Shown here: positions 5,749 to 7,338 of the stretch, in pieces
Layout: each line of letters begins with the position of its first letter
Numbering within the stretch: position 1 is the stretch's first letter
Assembly: GCA_025455345.1 (NCBI GenBank)
Contig: JALOMS010000228.1
Span: 1-7,338, forward strand
DNA: 7,338 bases
Direction of reading: 5' to 3'
From: Thermoflexibacter sp.
GTDB taxonomy: Bacteria; Bacteroidota; Bacteroidia; Cytophagales; Thermoflexibacteraceae
Position numbers and translations under genes: made by a program
The notes under the pieces: generated by a model
Seen by the model: only the letters and a program-made list of their open reading frames with translations
The model's database searches: none
Told to the model about the DNA's origin: nothing

Positions 5749-7338
5749 TTACTTTTTTGTCTTGGATAGTTCCAAATCCCCTTGCTGATTGTAGCGGAGT
5801 TCTCCTGAAGCAATCATCTGTTTGACTTGGTTAAGAAAATCATCTGTATCTACTGGCGCAATGGTTTCTACCAAATCATTGATATTAAGCGCAGTATATT
5901 TGAGTGCATTGGCAATTCCTTGAAAATATTGGGTAGAAGTACCATTTTGATTTATATGGTCTAATTTCTTCTTTTTGAGGCAGTTATCACATACTCCACA
6001 CACTTTGTCTGTATGCTCGTCAAAATACGCCAAGAGCAGTTGGGTACGACAGCGATGCGGGTGTTCGATGTAATGAATGACCGCATTAACTTTATTTTGT
6101 TCTTTTTCTTGTCTTTCTTGGTAGTTTTTGTGATTTATAGGCAAATCAGGTGCATTGTATCGAGGCGTAAGGAAAGTTATCTGCGCTTTTTCTTTGGGTG
6201 GAATGTAGTCAATGATATTGCTCTTTTGTAAGAAAAAAAGCTGATTTACAATACTTTGCATATCAGCATTGAGTTTTTTAGCGATATTTTTTTCAGAAAT
6301 ATTGGTGTAAGACGAAAATAGCTCGCCCCCATACATACGCAGGAGCATTTTGATAAAAAAGTCAAAGTTAGCATTGGCGATTTGGAACTCGTAAAGTTTG
6401 GTATTGTCCACCAAAAACATCACTTGAGAGGGCTTATTTACTGCTTCGTTGAGTAAGATAAAGCCTTGATTTTCTAATTCTCTGAGCGCGTAATGAATGG
6501 GCAAATAGTCAAACGACTTGTTTTCTGTTTTGGGGAAACTCTTGATAAATTCGTCCAAATCAAAATCATAATTGCTCATTTCTCCACTTCCTACCGCTAT
6601 TTTATAATAATTTGCCAATCGCTGATACGTATTGCGAATGAGGTCTATGGAAGGGAAAATTTGCGACACTCTGGTTTTCAAATCTTCTATATCTGCCCGA
6701 TTATAAAGCACTACCCCGTATGCCTTCTGCTCATCGCGCCCTGCGCGTCCCGCTTCTTGGTAATACGCTTCCAAGCTCGTAGTCAAGTCCAAGTGTACCA
6801 CAGACCTCACGTCAGGCTTGTCTATGCCCATGCCGAAGGCATTGGTCGCAACGATGACTCTGGTGCGGTTTTCTATCCAATTTTCTTGCTTGCTGTTGCG
6901 CTCCTCATTGCCCAATCCTGCATGATAAAAGTCTGCACTGATGCTATTTTTCACTAAGAAATCTGCAATTGCTTTGGTTTTTCGCCTGCTCTGCACATAG
7001 ACTACCGCACTGCCTTTGACGTTTCGGAGGATTTTTAGTAACCTATTTTCTTTATTTTCCTCATAAAATACAGAATACGAGAGATTTGCCCTTGCAAAAC
7101 TTTTTTGGAAGACGACAGATGTGCCTTTGCGAAACAAGAGCCGCTCTTGGATATCTGCTTTGACCTCTTTGGTCGCAGTAGCCGTAAGCGCGATGCAGGG
7201 AAGTGCGGGATAAAGTTTTCTAAACTCGGCAATTTCCAAGTAAGGAGGGCGGAAGTCATAGCCCCATTGCGAGATACAATGCGCCTCATCTATGGCTAAC
7301 AAGGAGATTTTCATCTTCTTTGCCCTCTCCTTGAAAAT
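5749..7338 (-). CDS. recQ: RecQ-family ATP-dependent DNA helicase, N-terminus cut off by the window edge
   Basis: This 3'-to-5' DNA helicase acts in recombination and replication-fork repair. The frame stays open to the right edge, with FKERAKK preceding the first visible Met (7314), so that Met is internal and the part carrying Walker A lies outside. Numbering from that Met: Walker B DEAH (9-12) with the aromatic-rich loop CISQWGYDFRPPY, motif III LTATAT (43-48), and FYHAGL (129-134). Motif V is VATNAFGMGIDKPDVR (155-170) and motif VI is QEAGRAGRDE (186-195). Zinc-site cysteines are Cys422, Cys439, Cys442 and Cys445. About 230 residues separate motif VI from the first cysteine, against about 50 in E. 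coli RecQ. The extra region (about 225-400) contains GSGEMSNYDFDLDEF and is the normal layout in Bacteroidota RecQ. The last 70 residues look like a small winged helix, and no HRDC domain is evident. The restriction-modification gene follows in the same direction after 148 bases. Confidence 0.95.
   Translation of the reverse strand: MFKERAKKMKISLLAIDEAHCISQWGYDFRPPYLEIAEFRKLYPALPCIALTATATKEVKADIQERLLFRKGTSVVFQKSFARANLSYSVFYEENKENRLLKILRNVKGSAVVYVQSRRKTKAIADFLVKNSISADFYHAGLGNEERNSKQENWIENRTRVIVATNAFGMGIDKPDVRSVVHLDLTTSLEAYYQEAGRAGRDEQKAYGVVLYNRADIEDLKTRVSQIFPSIDLIRNTYQRLANYYKIAVGSGEMSNYDFDLDEFIKSFPKTENKSFDYLPIHYALRELENQGFILLNEAVNKPSQVMFLVDNTKLYEFQIANANFDFFIKMLLRMYGGELFSSYTNISEKNIAKKLNADMQSIVNQLFFLQKSNIIDYIPPKEKAQITFLTPRYNAPDLPINHKNYQERQEKEQNKVNAVIHYIEHPHRCRTQLLLAYFDEHTDKVCGVCDNCLKKKKLDHINQNGTSTQYFQGIANALKYTALNINDLVETIAPVDTDDFLNQVKQMIASGELRYNQQGDLELSKTKK

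Noticed and set aside
6493..6957. Plus-strand open frame of 154 codons opposite recQ
   Set aside because: The minus strand here encodes conserved RecQ motifs V and VI, so this frame is a shadow.
1..7338. A new multi-gene defence system made from the AlbA-domain protein, restriction enzyme and RecQ
   Set aside because: The AlbA-domain gene is on the opposite strand, separated by an isomerase and an SRPBCC gene that look like ordinary chromosomal genes. Nothing in the sequence links the three.

Overview
The window looks like AT-rich chromosomal DNA from the Bacteroidota, probably a Cytophagales-like lineage. Four things point there. The gene starts have no clear Shine-Dalgarno sequence and sit behind A/T-rich leaders. 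The exported protein has a signal peptide ending in Phe-Ala-Gln. RecQ has the Bacteroidota layout, with about 200 residues between the helicase core and the zinc cysteines. The small SRPBCC protein is of a kind I recognise from this phylum. The assignment is inference from protein character; no rRNA or other marker is present.

Layout. Positions 1-239 hold no gene I can confirm, only an inverted repeat and a short open frame running off the left edge. A plus-strand pair follows: an AlbA/Schlafen-type ATP-binding-domain protein with a C-terminal winged-helix-like region (240-890), and 27 bases later an exported cyclophilin-type peptidyl-prolyl isomerase (918-1649). After a 168-base gap with a possible Bacteroidota-type promoter comes an SRPBCC-fold protein (1818-2258), closed by a short hairpin and T-run. 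The other strand carries a large single-chain restriction-modification enzyme of the type ISP/IIG kind (5600 down to 2301). Upstream of it, in the same direction, is recQ (7338 down to 5749), which is cut by the right edge.

How the genes relate. The restriction-modification protein is complete in itself: N-terminal PD-(D/E)XK nuclease, N6-adenine methyltransferase core, and C-terminal type ISP region. It has no helicase domain and no separate specificity subunit. It is the only clear genome-defence gene. RecQ is a housekeeping repair helicase, and I see no firm evidence that the two work together. The plus-strand genes look like ordinary chromosomal genes.

The most notable feature is a hairpin-forming repeat that occurs twice inside the restriction-modification gene. 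The copies match at 40 of 41 positions, lie in the same orientation and reading frame, and fall in apparent linkers on either side of a helical domain. Each copy is built from units of about 30-42 bases whose lengths are multiples of three. They read as Pro-Phe-Ser-Ser-Gly-Glu-Gly-Gln peptides and look like a dispersed palindromic element that has colonised a coding sequence without breaking it. I found no CRISPR array, tRNA, rRNA, transposase or clearly new multi-gene system.
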